In this document: in pieces, positions 32,106 through 39,966 of the stretch
Layout of the letters: every line of letters starts with the position of its first letter
Numbering within the stretch: the stretch's first letter is position 1
Assembly: GCF_016653635.2 (NCBI RefSeq)
Contig: NZ_CP067425.2
Location: 1 to 46,096, forward strand
Reading direction: 5' to 3'
Length of the DNA: 46,096 bases
Origin: Skermanella sp. TT6
GTDB taxonomy: Bacteria; Pseudomonadota; Alphaproteobacteria; Azospirillales; Azospirillaceae
Program-made: the position numbers and the translations under genes
Notes under the pieces: generated by a model
The model's input: only the letters and a program-made list of their open reading frames with translations
What the model was told of the DNA's origin: nothing
Databases searched by the model: none

Positions 32106-32411
32106 TCATGTCTGCTGACCTCCTCTTGATAGAACATGCTCCTTCCGGCGCTGCACCTGTGCGAGCGAAAGCCTATACTGCGCCAGTGCGTGTCGGGCTC
32201 GGGCTCGCCAGGAAATGCGTTCGGGGGTGTCAGGTTCGTCGCGAGCCGCGTCGGAACGGAGCGCCAGGTCGATCTCCTCGACGGTGTCGGTCAATCGCAA
32301 CAAAAGCTCCTCCAGATCGCCGGGATTGAGCAGCGCTCGCCGGGAGATATCGCGCTCCAGCCTTGCCCGCTCGGCCATCCGCTCGGTGAGAAGATCTTCG
32401 TCAATCGGCAT
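32106..32411 (-). CDS. Hypothetical coiled protein
   Basis: This is a 101-aa highly charged helical protein (MPIDEDLLTERMAERARLER). The start at 32411 is chosen for GGAGG upstream. It is framed by terminators on both sides (32431 and 32058), so it is probably a single-gene transcript. The function is unknown. Confidence 0.6.
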   Translation of the reverse strand: MPIDEDLLTERMAERARLERDISRRALLNPGDLEELLLRLTDTVEEIDLALRSDAARDEPDTPERISWRARARHALAQYRLSLAQVQRRKEHVLSRGGQQT

Positions 32412-32430
32412 GGATGCCTCCAATGAAAAA

Positions 32431-32448
32431 GCCCCGCCGAAGCGGGGC
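32431..32448 (-). terminator. Rho-independent terminator after the finO-like gene
   Basis: GCCCCGC pairs with GCGGGGC around CGAA (TTCG on the - strand, a stable tetraloop), followed by TTTTT. It lies about 45 bp after the stop of the ProQ/FinO-like gene. Confidence 0.9.
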
Positions 32449-32493
32449 CTGGGGACAGGAGCAAGTTGTTGATTCAACAATCTGTTTATGGTG

Positions 32494-33165
32494 TCAGCCT
32501 GCCTTCGACAGCTTCTGCTGGACAGTCAATCCGGCACCCTCAATGACGCCTCCAGAAACGAGGCGCCCTTGAAGGATCACCACTGCTTCTGCCCCAGTCG
32601 CTTGGATTTCGGTCAACTGGCGGAATGCCCGGCGCCAGTTCTTTCCGCTCATCGGAGCGACGTATTTCCGGCCATCTCCCATATCGAACGTGAGATCCAC
32701 AGTCTTCACCGTGTCAGCGATAAAGCGGATTTCGGATGGCGGCACCATGAGGTTCACCTTCATCGCCGGGATCTTCACGACGATCGTCTCCTTCTTCGGT
32801 CCAGGGGCAGGTTGGGGCGCAAGCTTGGATAAGGCAAAGGCGCTGTGTTCGGCAGTCACCGGCTCCGTAGGATTGCCTTCGAGATCGTGACGCCATGCCC
32901 CAGGAGCAGCCAGAGCAGCATTGTATTCGGGGCGCCGGACGTAGGCACGCAAAACCCTTGCGACGATACTCGACGCCTTACCTTCCGGCATGTCGTTGCG
33001 TGACTGGACGCGCTCCTGCAATGCCGGTCCAGAGCCGAGAGCCAGCGGCCGGATAACTGGATGTTCGGGTGTCGGGAAAACGGGTGGCAATGGGTCCACG
33101 ACTAGGCGCAGCCGCTCCATCAGCCGCAAGGTGTCGTCGCTTGCTTTGGTCATCTCAGAGCACAT
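32494..33165 (-). CDS. ProQ/FinO-domain RNA-binding protein
   Basis: This is a 223-aa protein. Residues ~35-115 follow the ProQ/FinO pattern: FPTPEHPVIRPLALGSG, SSIVARVLRAYVRRPEY, APGAWRHDLEGNPTEPV, AEHSAFAL. FinO-family proteins bind sRNA stem-loops and, on F-like plasmids, repress transfer through an antisense RNA. The C-terminal ~100 residues (KLAPQPAPGPKKETIVVKIP and a beta-rich part) are an unfamiliar extension. I choose the start at 33165 because AGGAGG lies 7 bp upstream; it overlaps the previous gene's stop by 11 bp. The structured elements in the window are possible RNA partners, by inference. Confidence 0.75.
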   Translation of the reverse strand: MCSEMTKASDDTLRLMERLRLVVDPLPPVFPTPEHPVIRPLALGSGPALQERVQSRNDMPEGKASSIVARVLRAYVRRPEYNAALAAPGAWRHDLEGNPTEPVTAEHSAFALSKLAPQPAPGPKKETIVVKIPAMKVNLMVPPSEIRFIADTVKTVDLTFDMGDGRKYVAPMSGKNWRRAFRQLTEIQATGAEAVVILQGRLVSGGVIEGAGLTVQQKLSKAG

Positions 33166-33772
33166 AGCCGCCCTCCTCGACCAGGTCAAACAGGGTGGCT
33201 ATTTCGGCATCCGACCGGGACATGCCGCCATCGATCTCCCGGATGGCTGCGCGCTCGGCCAAAGCAGGTTCAGCAGCTACCACAGCAGCGATGCGGACCG
33301 GATCACCGGTCATGATCGCATCTCTGATGGATCGATCGAGTACAGGCCGCCGGGAAGCGTCCCAACTGTCACTCACGCGCGTGAGAGAGTTCTGGGGAGG
33401 GGTCTGGAGAGGCGATAGGTAGGGAGAATGACCACATGAGGTATAAGGGTATTGTTCAGACGACTCCTTATTCCCCACGCGCGCAAGTGACAGTTGGGAC
33501 ACTTCCTGCGGAACCTTTGAAAAATCAGGGCTTTTTGAGGCTTCACCCTCTCTGTGGATTCCCTCTCCAATGCGGTTTTTGACGGTCTCAGACCCTGCCA
33601 GTGTTTTGTAGGCTACTGTTCTATAACGGTTTTTCTGAAACGTCCTAACTGTCACCGTGGGGTCACTGACACTTGGGACGGTCTGATGCCGCGTCCTAAC
33701 TGTCAGTGGGTGGGTACTGACACTTGGGACGCTCGAAACCAGCACTTCACGGGCGCGGTCGTAAATGGACAT
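33155..33772 (-). CDS. Hypothetical protein whose gene carries the iteron boxes
   Basis: This is a 205-aa protein (MSIYDRAREVLVSS). It starts in the stop of the primase gene (TGATG overlap). Its Ser/Thr/Val-rich N-terminal part (VPSVSTHPLTVRT, VPSVSDPTVTVRT) is simply the translation of repeated DNA boxes, so the DNA and not the peptide may be conserved here. The C-terminal 60 residues (RSIRDAIMTGDPVRIAAVVA) look like ordinary helical protein. The function is unknown. Confidence 0.55.
   Translation of the reverse strand: MSIYDRAREVLVSSVPSVSTHPLTVRTRHQTVPSVSDPTVTVRTFQKNRYRTVAYKTLAGSETVKNRIGEGIHREGEASKSPDFSKVPQEVSQLSLARVGNKESSEQYPYTSCGHSPYLSPLQTPPQNSLTRVSDSWDASRRPVLDRSIRDAIMTGDPVRIAAVVAAEPALAERAAIREIDGGMSRSDAEIATLFDLVEEGGYVL
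33357..33732. repeat. Iteron-like array, six copies (candidate replication origin)
   Basis: The core GTCCYAASTGTCA occurs six times: + at 33357-33373, 33641-33656 and 33691-33707; - at 33486-33503, 33664-33681 and 33716-33732. The last four form two tandem units of about 50 bp, each a pair of inverted boxes. The palindrome CTCACGCGCGTGAG sits beside the first box. The array lies directly downstream of the large primase/helicase gene, as replication origins often do. Confidence 0.65.
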
Positions 33773-36369
33773 CACGCACCCTCCCGCAGGCCCAAAACGC
33801 GGCTTGCAGCGGCGATTTTGGCTTTGATTTCATCGCGCCGGGCCTTTTCAGCAGCGGCGCGTTTCGCGAACACGCTGTGGACAGCCTCGTTGACGATCCA
33901 CTCGGAAACATCCTTGCCGTTCCGGTTCTCGACCGGCGTGACCCAACTTGCCAGATCGAGAAGCCTCATGGCGTCCGTGATCAGGTTCGGCTTATCCCGC
34001 AGGTTACTGGAATAGGAACGGTAGATGTCGCGCTGGGTAATTTTGGTTTTGCCATGAGCGATGATGTAGCCGGCGATCCAGCGTGCCAGTTCAAGGTTGG
34101 GACTGGCGTTGCAGAGGTCACGGTAGAACCGCATCAGGTTGGGCAGCAGCAGGTCCAGCATGAACCGGGCAACGCGCCTGGCGGTCTCCCCGGAGACCGT
34201 ATTGGGGGGCTCGATGCCATCCGACACTGCCTCCACCATGTGAAAGGTGAGGCAGAGACGCGCGAACAGCCCATCCCACTTTCCGAGGTGATATTTCAGA
34301 GGCTCTGGAGAGTCGGGCAGAATGTGGATCATATCGATCACATCCAGCACGGTCGTGCGCTCAGCCTGTGCGGCCTCCGACAGCAGAAAGGGAGGTTTAC
34401 CCTCCCAGGGAGACATGGTCTCCAGCATCCTGATCACTGAATGATACCGGTCAGTCACGGGCCGATTGGGAGCCCGGTCGATCCCGCGACTGGACGGTTG
34501 GGCATGGACCAGCATGAAGCGCTGAAGCAAGCCGTCATCACCCATCTTTCCGAAGATCTCGCGCATCTTCCCCGGCTGAATGGTGCCGATGATGCAGGCA
34601 GACCAATTGGGAATGCGGATGTTTCCCCGTTTGATGCGGTCTACAGTATGGCGCCCGCCGTTGTAGGTCATCAGCCATTCAGACCGATCTTTCCCCGCAC
34701 CGCTGGTATCCTTGCTGGCGTCCATTGATCCGACCCAGCTCACCAGCTCGTCGTTTTCGACGATGATCCCTCTCGGGTTATCGGCTAGCACTTCGCCCAG
34801 GGAGGCGATATTCACGTCGTTGACGACCTTGCGGCGCCGGGGTGGTTTATCGGGCTTGACCGGCTGTGGGCATTCCTCGCCTCGGGCCACGGCCGATGTA
34901 TAAGCCTCCATCTTCTTGAGATAGATCTTCTCGTCGATCGCATACTGTTCGTGGATCGGCGCGTCCATCTCGGCGTAGTCGTGATCCAGGTTGTGCAGGG
35001 GCTTCATCACGGCGGAAAGAGCTGGGGTCTTTTTCGCGCTGGGAGGCGCGATGAAAGCACCCCACAGCCGCGCTGACTCTGTCCAGTTCGTGTCATGGAC
35101 CTTGGGCTGGAGACGATAGGCGTCATCAATGACGGCAGCAGCCGCGACCAAGCAGCCAGTGGCGATCATAGCCGGATCAACGCCAAGCAACTCGGATGAA
35201 TCCTTGGCAAAGGCTTCCAAAACTGGCGGCACACATCCGGCCGGCATTGCCGGAATTCCCGCGATATTGGTGTCACCAAAAATATCAACGGGCAGGGGCT
35301 GTGGCTCACACGGAGGTTCAGTCTTTTCAGGTTGCTTGGCTACTTTCGGAGGAGGTTTGAAGCTCTGGGAGACTTCATCCTCAGTCTTCAGTTTGAAGCC
35401 TTTGCTGCTGATCCTCTCAACATCATCTCGTAGATGTTTTTCGTTCCCATACCGGGAGACGAAGCCATTGGGATATTGAAGAAGCTTGCTAACGATACTT
35501 TCAGTGGACCAGCCAAGCTCCAGCATACTGGTGATTACGAGTTTCGCGCGCTCTGATCGCTTCCCGACCTGAACATCCTCTTCCATCTTGCGAAGAAGAT
35601 ATTCTGGAAGCTCATGTCTGTCCTTCGTCCGAACTACCGGCCTTACAGCTTTAACCAGCTCATTCTTGATCAAATCAGGAAATGCCGCTTCCATTTCCTC
35701 TGGGGAATGCACAAGCCCGCAAAATTCGGAAACGACCCGCACCCTCTGTGGTGAAGGGTCTCGGCCTTCAGCGATCTTTTTCTTGGTCGGCCAGTTGTTC
35801 GTGTCTGGTATCCGCCAGACATGGCAAACGTCTTTCGTGCAGTAGTCACAGTTGGAATGTGCCTGAACGCGGACAGCAATGGCCTTTGCACGAACGGGAT
35901 CTACAGGCTTATCGAAAAGATAGATGGCTTGGTATCGCCCTCTGGACGTCTCCAGAACCATGGAAGGTTCTATAGGTAGTCTGGATGCATAGTCTAGGGC
36001 ATGTTCATCGTCGAAGTCGGCGACGATGCCCAGGCTCCAGACGATGTCTGCTTCCGACGCTTTAAGCCGCGGCGAGAGATCCGGTCGAACGATGGCAAGA
36101 AGCCAATAAACGTTTCGATGGCGCTCTTTCGTCCAATTCCTGGACATCGCCGCCATGGCTCTATGTTCGCCGATTTCGAAGTGAGCGATCCGGGGTGATA
36201 GCCGAGCCCCGGTCGTTGGGTTCTCACCAAATCCGGTGAGGACCATCTTGCCTTGCCCCTTCATCGGAAGGGCTATGGCATTCATTGTACGAAAGAATTC
36301 GTCAATCCTGTCAACCGGTTGCTGATCAGCCTTGACGTATCCGGGGGATACGATATTCTCAGTGTGCAT
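33772..36369 (-). CDS. Primase-helicase-like replication protein (RepB-primase-like plus DUF3987)
   Basis: This is an 865-aa protein from the ATG at 36369; the frame is open to a GTG at 36408. I chose the ATG because the longer start lies inside a hairpin. Residues ~60-250 resemble the plasmid RepB-type primase fold (VYWLLAIVRPDLSPR, IVADFDDEHALDYASRL, ETSRGRYQAIYLFD, HVWRIPDTNNWP). A linker rich in PPP and PEK follows. Residues ~395-760 match the DUF3987 helicase-like region (WGAFIAPPSAKKTPALSAVM as the degenerate Walker A, VENDELVSWVGSMD as Walker B). A winged-helix-like end follows. The adjacent iterons make this the best replication initiator candidate. Its GC content looks lower than that of the trb genes. 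Confidence 0.75.
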   Translation of the reverse strand: MHTENIVSPGYVKADQQPVDRIDEFFRTMNAIALPMKGQGKMVLTGFGENPTTGARLSPRIAHFEIGEHRAMAAMSRNWTKERHRNVYWLLAIVRPDLSPRLKASEADIVWSLGIVADFDDEHALDYASRLPIEPSMVLETSRGRYQAIYLFDKPVDPVRAKAIAVRVQAHSNCDYCTKDVCHVWRIPDTNNWPTKKKIAEGRDPSPQRVRVVSEFCGLVHSPEEMEAAFPDLIKNELVKAVRPVVRTKDRHELPEYLLRKMEEDVQVGKRSERAKLVITSMLELGWSTESIVSKLLQYPNGFVSRYGNEKHLRDDVERISSKGFKLKTEDEVSQSFKPPPKVAKQPEKTEPPCEPQPLPVDIFGDTNIAGIPAMPAGCVPPVLEAFAKDSSELLGVDPAMIATGCLVAAAAVIDDAYRLQPKVHDTNWTESARLWGAFIAPPSAKKTPALSAVMKPLHNLDHDYAEMDAPIHEQYAIDEKIYLKKMEAYTSAVARGEECPQPVKPDKPPRRRKVVNDVNIASLGEVLADNPRGIIVENDELVSWVGSMDASKDTSGAGKDRSEWLMTYNGGRHTVDRIKRGNIRIPNWSACIIGTIQPGKMREIFGKMGDDGLLQRFMLVHAQPSSRGIDRAPNRPVTDRYHSVIRMLETMSPWEGKPPFLLSEAAQAERTTVLDVIDMIHILPDSPEPLKYHLGKWDGLFARLCLTFHMVEAVSDGIEPPNTVSGETARRVARFMLDLLLPNLMRFYRDLCNASPNLELARWIAGYIIAHGKTKITQRDIYRSYSSNLRDKPNLITDAMRLLDLASWVTPVENRNGKDVSEWIVNEAVHSVFAKRAAAEKARRDEIKAKIAAASRVLGLREGA

Positions 36370-36386
36370 GTAAAAACTCGATGCTG

Positions 36387-36413
36387 GGGCGGTGCTGGGG
36401 TTGAGCACCGCCC
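36387..36413 (-). terminator. Hairpin between the HTH gene and the primase gene
   Basis: GGGCGGTGCT pairs perfectly with AGCACCGCCC around a 7-nt loop, 16 bp after the HTH stop. TTTTT follows 9 nt later on the - strand. It may attenuate read-through into the primase gene or sequester its upstream start. Confidence 0.55.
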
Positions 36414-36429
36414 TAAGTTTTTGCGGCTG

Positions 36430-36672
36430 TTAGTGCGCTGTCTGTTCAGCACGTGTGGCCAGCCACCTTTCCACTTCCTCCAATTCGTAGCGTATTACTC
36501 GATAGGACACACGTATATGTTGTGGTCCGGTCTTGCGAGCACGCCACTTCTGAAGGGTTTTAGGCGATATATCCAAAAGTTCGGCAAGCTCTTCAGGTGT
36601 CAGGAATTTCTTTCCTGCCAGCTTAGGAGATCTGCCGACTTCTTCGCGTATCGCCGATCTACTGCGTTCCAT
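36430..36672 (-). CDS. Small HTH_17/excisionase-like DNA-binding protein
   Basis: This is an 80-aa protein (ATG 36672; a GTG 6 bp upstream is possible). The winged HTH of the AlpA/excisionase type is clear: FLTPEELAELLDISPKTLQK, WRARKTGPQHIRV, YRVIRYELEEVERWL. It lies directly upstream of the primase gene on the same strand and probably controls copy number or replication gene expression. Confidence 0.85.
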   Translation of the reverse strand: MERSRSAIREEVGRSPKLAGKKFLTPEELAELLDISPKTLQKWRARKTGPQHIRVSYRVIRYELEEVERWLATRAEQTAH

Positions 36673-36723
36673 GGTCACACCAATCCGAACCGTTCGTCCC
36701 CATTCTGGGACAAACAGCGAAGA

Positions 36724-36809
36724 TTGGCAAGAATCCAGCCATGCGGTAGGTGGAAAACTTAGGGCGGGGGTCGGCGGAGCACAGGAAATGTTGCCAATGG
36801 CAAGTATCC
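36724..36809. promoter_or_regulatory. Direct repeats TTGGCAAGAATCC / ATGGCAAGTATCC
   Basis: Two 13-bp boxes at 36724-36736 and 36797-36809 differ at two positions. The second overlaps the palindrome TTGCCAATGGCAA (36791-36803). They lie in the 170-bp gap between the two small HTH genes and are likely operators of one of them. Confidence 0.45.
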
Positions 36810-36842
36810 GGGCTCAGAAATCTGCAATTTGGAAGTAGATTG

Positions 36843-37049
36843 CTACAGCGTAGCGGCAGTGGCGGCCAGCGACTCGGCTTCTTGCCGGCTATATCGGACA
36901 CAGCGTCGGCCAAGCCGTACTGGTACGGGTCCGAGCCCAAGTCGATCGCGACGTTCCATGGTCTTGGCTGAAACGCCCAGGATGGCAGCGGCCTGCTCTC
37001 GCGTGATCCAGTCTGGATTGATAGGCGGCGCGGGGGACGGTGGCGGCAT
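36843..37049 (-). CDS. Second small HTH_17/excisionase-like protein
   Basis: This is a 68-aa protein (start 37049, GGAG upstream). Residues 12-60 form the winged HTH (DWITREQAAAILGVSAKTME, VPVRLGRRCVRYSRQEAESL). It is a paralogue in fold of the 36430 gene. It lies in the same orientation upstream of the replication genes. Confidence 0.8.
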   Translation of the reverse strand: MPPPSPAPPINPDWITREQAAAILGVSAKTMERRDRLGLGPVPVRLGRRCVRYSRQEAESLAATAATL

Positions 37050-37080
37050 GATTGTCTCCGGCTGAACGCGGACGCAAAAA

Positions 37081-37107
37081 AAGCCGCTCAGGCGATCCTG
37101 GCGGCTT
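37081..37107 (-). terminator. Rho-independent terminator
   Basis: AAGCCGC-t-CAGG pairs with CCTG-GCGGCTT around CGAT, followed by a run of seven T on the - strand. It ends transcription arriving from the 37271 gene before the replication operon. Confidence 0.9.
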
Positions 37108-37207
37108 GGTGGTGCGGTTGCACCTCGGGCTGTTCGGATTGTCAAATTTATCGGGTGCGATTGCAACAGATTTTTGTCCGTAAAAGGTACAAATTTTCAG
37201 GCGTCGA

Positions 37208-37256
37208 AACTCTCCGCCGGGAGGAGAGTTCGAAACGTCTCGGCGCCGGGACGTTT
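37208..37256. repeat. Two tandem GC-looped hairpins
   Basis: AACTCTCC (37208) pairs with GGAGAGTT (37223-37230). AAACGTC (37233) pairs with GACGTTT (37250-37256). They lie between the small membrane gene at 37271 and its terminator. The role is unknown; structure in the mRNA 3' end is the simplest reading. Confidence 0.4.
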
Positions 37257-37270
37257 TGAGCTATCTCGTG

Positions 37271-37450
37271 CTACATGCCGCCGATGACTTTCATCGCGTA
37301 AAGCGCAGCAGATACACCCACAGCTATCGTCAGCGTGATCTTCAGCCTCCGCTCAAATTTCGCTGTTCGGTCTTCTGCTTTTTTCTCGTCCATTCCATTT
37401 GCCACTTTTTCGCAGTTGCGACCGAAGACGTCATCTTCCTGGTAAGCCAT
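37271..37450 (-). CDS. Small C-tail membrane protein
   Basis: This is a 59-aa protein (start 37450, GGAGG 5 bp upstream). The N-terminal 35 residues are charged (NGMDEKKAEDRTAKFERRLK), and the C-terminus is one hydrophobic span (ITLTIAVGVSAALYAMKVIG). The function is unknown. The layout resembles small tail-anchored plasmid or phage proteins. Confidence 0.6.
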   Translation of the reverse strand: MAYQEDDVFGRNCEKVANGMDEKKAEDRTAKFERRLKITLTIAVGVSAALYAMKVIGGM

Positions 37451-37610
37451 CTTAACCTCCATATTTTCGCCAAAACCATTTTAAACGCCAGGTTTGCAAG
37501 AGAAGTCAGGAAAATTCCGATCCGGGTAGAAACCGCCCTTTGGGCTGAGTCACGGTGCCTGTATGATTCCTTGGAACGCTCGTTCGACGGAATCAGACGG
37601 AGTATGACCA

Positions 37611-38315
37611 GTGCAGCGGTTCGTCACATATTACCGGGTCAGCACTCAGCGGCAGGGACGATCGGGCCTCGGCCTGGAGGCGCAGCAGGCTGCGGTGACG
37701 GCGTTCCTCGCCGGCCGGGATGCCCAGGTGATCGGTGAGTACCGGGAGATCGAGAGCGGCCGGAAGTCCGACCGCCAGCAGCTCGCCGCGGCGATGCTGA
37801 TGTGTCGCATGACGGGCAGCGTCCTCCTGATCGCCAAGCTCGACCGCCTGGCCCGCGACGCGCACTTCCTGCTCGGCCTGGAGAAATCCGGCGTTGAGTT
37901 TCTCGCTGCTGACATGCCGTTCGCGAACCGGCTGACGATTGGCATCATGGCCCTGGTCGCCGAGGAGGAGGCGAAGGCGATCAGCGCCAGGACGAAGGCT
38001 GCGCTCGCCGCCAGGAAGGCGCGCGGTCTCCCGCTCGGGAACCGGGCCAGTCTTCGCCCCGCTGATCGGCAACGGGCAGCGACAGCAGCGGCGGCCTGGT
38101 CGAAGAAGGCGGCCGCGCACGCTGCCATGGTGTTGCCTGCGGTTCAGGAGATGCAGCGTTCCGGGTTGTCGCTCCGTGCCACCGCCAGGGAACTTGCTCG
38201 CCGTGGGTTCACCACCGTTACCGGCGGCCAGTGGACGGCATCTCAGGTGTCGGCCGTCCTTCGCCGGCAGATGGACGAGGCGACCGCTGCGGCACGGGCG
38301 GCGAAGGAGGGGTGA
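37611..38315 (+). CDS. Serine recombinase (resolvase/invertase family)
   Basis: This is a 234-aa protein. The N-terminal catalytic domain has YYRVSTQRQGRSGLGLEAQ, with the nucleophile Ser in VST, followed by the LLIAKLDRLARD arginine motif. Residues ~185-225 form a C-terminal HTH (GLSLRATARELARRGF, WTASQVSAVL). Translation starts at GTG with GGAG upstream. On plasmids such enzymes resolve multimers. It is of the medium-length type that lacks a large-serine-recombinase tail. A classic res site was not identified. Confidence 0.9.
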   Translation: MQRFVTYYRVSTQRQGRSGLGLEAQQAAVTAFLAGRDAQVIGEYREIESGRKSDRQQLAAAMLMCRMTGSVLLIAKLDRLARDAHFLLGLEKSGVEFLAADMPFANRLTIGIMALVAEEEAKAISARTKAALAARKARGLPLGNRASLRPADRQRAATAAAAWSKKAAAHAAMVLPAVQEMQRSGLSLRATARELARRGFTTVTGGQWTASQVSAVLRRQMDEATAAARAAKEG

Positions 38316-38336
38316 TCTGGTGGAGAGGGATAGGCG

Positions 38337-38372
38337 TTAGAGCGCCCGGCGGTAAGTTACCGAGCGCTCTAA
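38337..38372. terminator. Bidirectional terminator
   Basis: TTAGAGCGC pairs with GCGCTCTAA, and inside it CGGTAA pairs with TTACCG, giving a long near-continuous stem. GTTTGTT follows on the + strand. It separates the convergent serine recombinase and HTH antitoxin-like genes. Confidence 0.8.
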
Positions 38373-38382
38373 GTTTGTTAGA

Positions 38383-38823
38383 TCATGCAGCCTCACGCAG
38401 CGGCTCCATCTCGACATGTGTTGTGAGGCGAACACCAAGAGCGTCGAGCACTTTTATCGCGCGGTCCACTGCGACCCCGTGATACTCGTTACGCTCATCA
38501 CGTGAAACCTGAGACTCATGAACACCAAGCTTAGCAGCCAACTCACGCTGTGAGATGCCGCGCGCAATACGCAAGGAGACAAGCAGATGCCCCAGACCAC
38601 GCAAATTTTCTAATTCATCAAACTCACCTCGCTTCAAGCGTTCATAGCTTTCAACTTCTTCATGAAGCTGAAGATGGAATGAAATCATAGGGTCCATGAC
38701 TCTTTTGATCTCATCAGCATCAAGCCCAACAGCTGTGAGATTGGCGCGATGCTCATCCAACCTTGCACGTTCAGCCTTTAGGCGACTAACTGCTTCTTGA
38801 TGTTCTTTGTCATTACGGATCAT
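38383..38823 (-). CDS. XRE-family HTH protein, probable antitoxin
   Basis: This is a 146-aa protein. The N-terminal 80 residues form a helical coiled region (HQEAVSRLKAERARLDEHRA). The C-terminal XRE HTH has LLVSLRIARGISQRELAAKL and HESQVSRDERN. It is the second gene of a two-gene unit starting 2 bp after the nucleotidyltransferase. It probably binds the palindrome in the shared promoter. The GC content of the pair is visibly lower than its surroundings, which suggests recent acquisition. Confidence 0.8.
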   Translation of the reverse strand: MIRNDKEHQEAVSRLKAERARLDEHRANLTAVGLDADEIKRVMDPMISFHLQLHEEVESYERLKRGEFDELENLRGLGHLLVSLRIARGISQRELAAKLGVHESQVSRDERNEYHGVAVDRAIKVLDALGVRLTTHVEMEPLREAA

Positions 38824-38825
38824 TG

Positions 38826-39341
38826 CTACCCCCCAAACTTGATTTTGACGATCCCTCTTGCCTTTCCATCGCGGCGTGACTGACGGAAGGCAGAAGGGAA
38901 TTCGAGTTCATTTCCATGTTTGTCTAGGATGCCGCATCCATAACCGAGACCTGGCAAGTGTGGGTAAAGTTCAACTCGATACGTATGCCACATCGGTAGT
39001 TGCTTCTTTGGATACCCTTGGTAGGGTCTCCGTGATGCAGGATCCCACGTCCAGATTTTATGAGGATCAAGCACATTCAAGTCTCTAACTAAGTCGCCAT
39101 TCCAATATGACTCCAGATCACTACAGACGAAATATCCGTCAATATCATTGGGATGGTCCTTATCCTCTGCAAAAGACCCGTCTGTAAAGACCTCTCGAAT
39201 TCCGACTTTCCACAGCTGTCGTGTTAATACCTCCAAATTGTTAACCAACTTCAATCGCCACTGTTCATCCCAGGACGGATACATAGTTCTGTCGGTAGGT
39301 CCTTGTACTAACACTGACTGACGGAGCTCGCTGAATGTCAC
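38826..39341 (-). CDS. Nucleotidyltransferase-like protein, probable toxin or defence effector
   Basis: This is a 171-aa protein starting at GTG 39341. FTDGSFAEDKDHPNDIDGYF is the GS-x(n)-D-x-D signature of polymerase-beta-type nucleotidyltransferases, similar to DUF6932-type proteins. The rest is rich in aromatic residues (YPSWDEQWRLK, WTWDPASRRPYQGYP). Paired with an HTH gene it fits a toxin-antitoxin or abortive-infection module, but no target is evident. The weak ribosome-binding site leaves the start slightly uncertain. Confidence 0.7.
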   Translation of the reverse strand: MTFSELRQSVLVQGPTDRTMYPSWDEQWRLKLVNNLEVLTRQLWKVGIREVFTDGSFAEDKDHPNDIDGYFVCSDLESYWNGDLVRDLNVLDPHKIWTWDPASRRPYQGYPKKQLPMWHTYRVELYPHLPGLGYGCGILDKHGNELEFPSAFRQSRRDGKARGIVKIKFGG

Positions 39342-39422
39342 TTCATAATCCCCGGTGGGAGGAGCCCATCAGCATCGAACTGTGGAATTACCGACATGTA
39401 GATCTCCCTGAGCCTGCATGAC

Positions 39423-39453
39423 ATATTGTTCTTACTTGACAAGCTTGTCAAGT
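39423..39453 (-). promoter_or_regulatory. Sigma-70-type promoter with 20-bp palindromic operator
   Basis: On the - strand TTGACA (39446-39451) and CAATAT (39423-39428) are exactly 17 bp apart. ACTTGACAAGCTTGTCAAGT (39434-39453) is a perfect palindrome covering the -35 box. It lies about 80 bp before the nucleotidyltransferase start, the expected place for autorepression by the HTH partner. Confidence 0.8.
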
Positions 39454-39484
39454 AGCTACTTCCGTATTAAGTAAGGACGTGAGG

Positions 39485-39631
39485 AAAAGCTATCCCATTC
39501 GCCATGGGGCGTTCCCGGTCGATGGGATCGACCGGGGAGGACGGCAGGATGTCTCTATGGTGTAGGCATCAAGCCCGGTCCGCCCATCCTCAGTCGCTTC
39601 GCTCCCTGTGGACGGTTCCCCGCGACCGAGC
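39485..39631. ncRNA. Structured element, copy C (unrecognised RNA candidate)
   Basis: Helix 1 pairs TTCCCGGTCGAT (39512-39523) with ATCGACCGGGGA (39527-39538) around GGG; the C-A mismatch of copies A and B is a C-G pair here. The outer helix pairs GCCCGGTC (39573-39580) with GACCGAGC (39624-39631) with one mismatch. CCGCCCA and TGGACGG pair inside it. The GGCAGGATGTCT and TGTAGGCATCAAG blocks are shared. It is non-coding in all frames examined. Confidence 0.6.
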
Positions 39632-39796
39632 ACAACTGCGATGGTTTGTACCTATAAATAGAGTCTTAAATAGACAAAAAAGAATAAGCAGGCATTAGAA
39701 CCTGCTTATGGGTTGCAACTAAGTTTCACGATTACCATTGTTGCATTGCGGCAGTGATGCTGCAATGTCTTTATTGGACTTTCCTCCCTGAACTCG

Positions 39797-39825
39797 GGCC
39801 GCCTTTCGAGGGCGGCCTCTCTTTT
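39797..39825 (+). terminator. Terminator downstream of element C
   Basis: GGCCGCC (39797-39803) pairs with GGCGGCC (39811-39817) around TTTCGAG, followed by TCTCTTTT. It works on the + strand. The same GCGGCCTCTC ending follows copy A. Confidence 0.75.
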
Positions 39826-39966
39826 GCTGCCGTAAAGTAGCCCATTGTTTTCGAGATACATCTACCAATAAGATCATGTACTTTAGGTGCGTCGATCGTT
39901 GTGGGATTGCTACACAACGTCATCCTCGGAAATTCTGAGGATGGACGCAGCGGCGGGAATGGTGGG

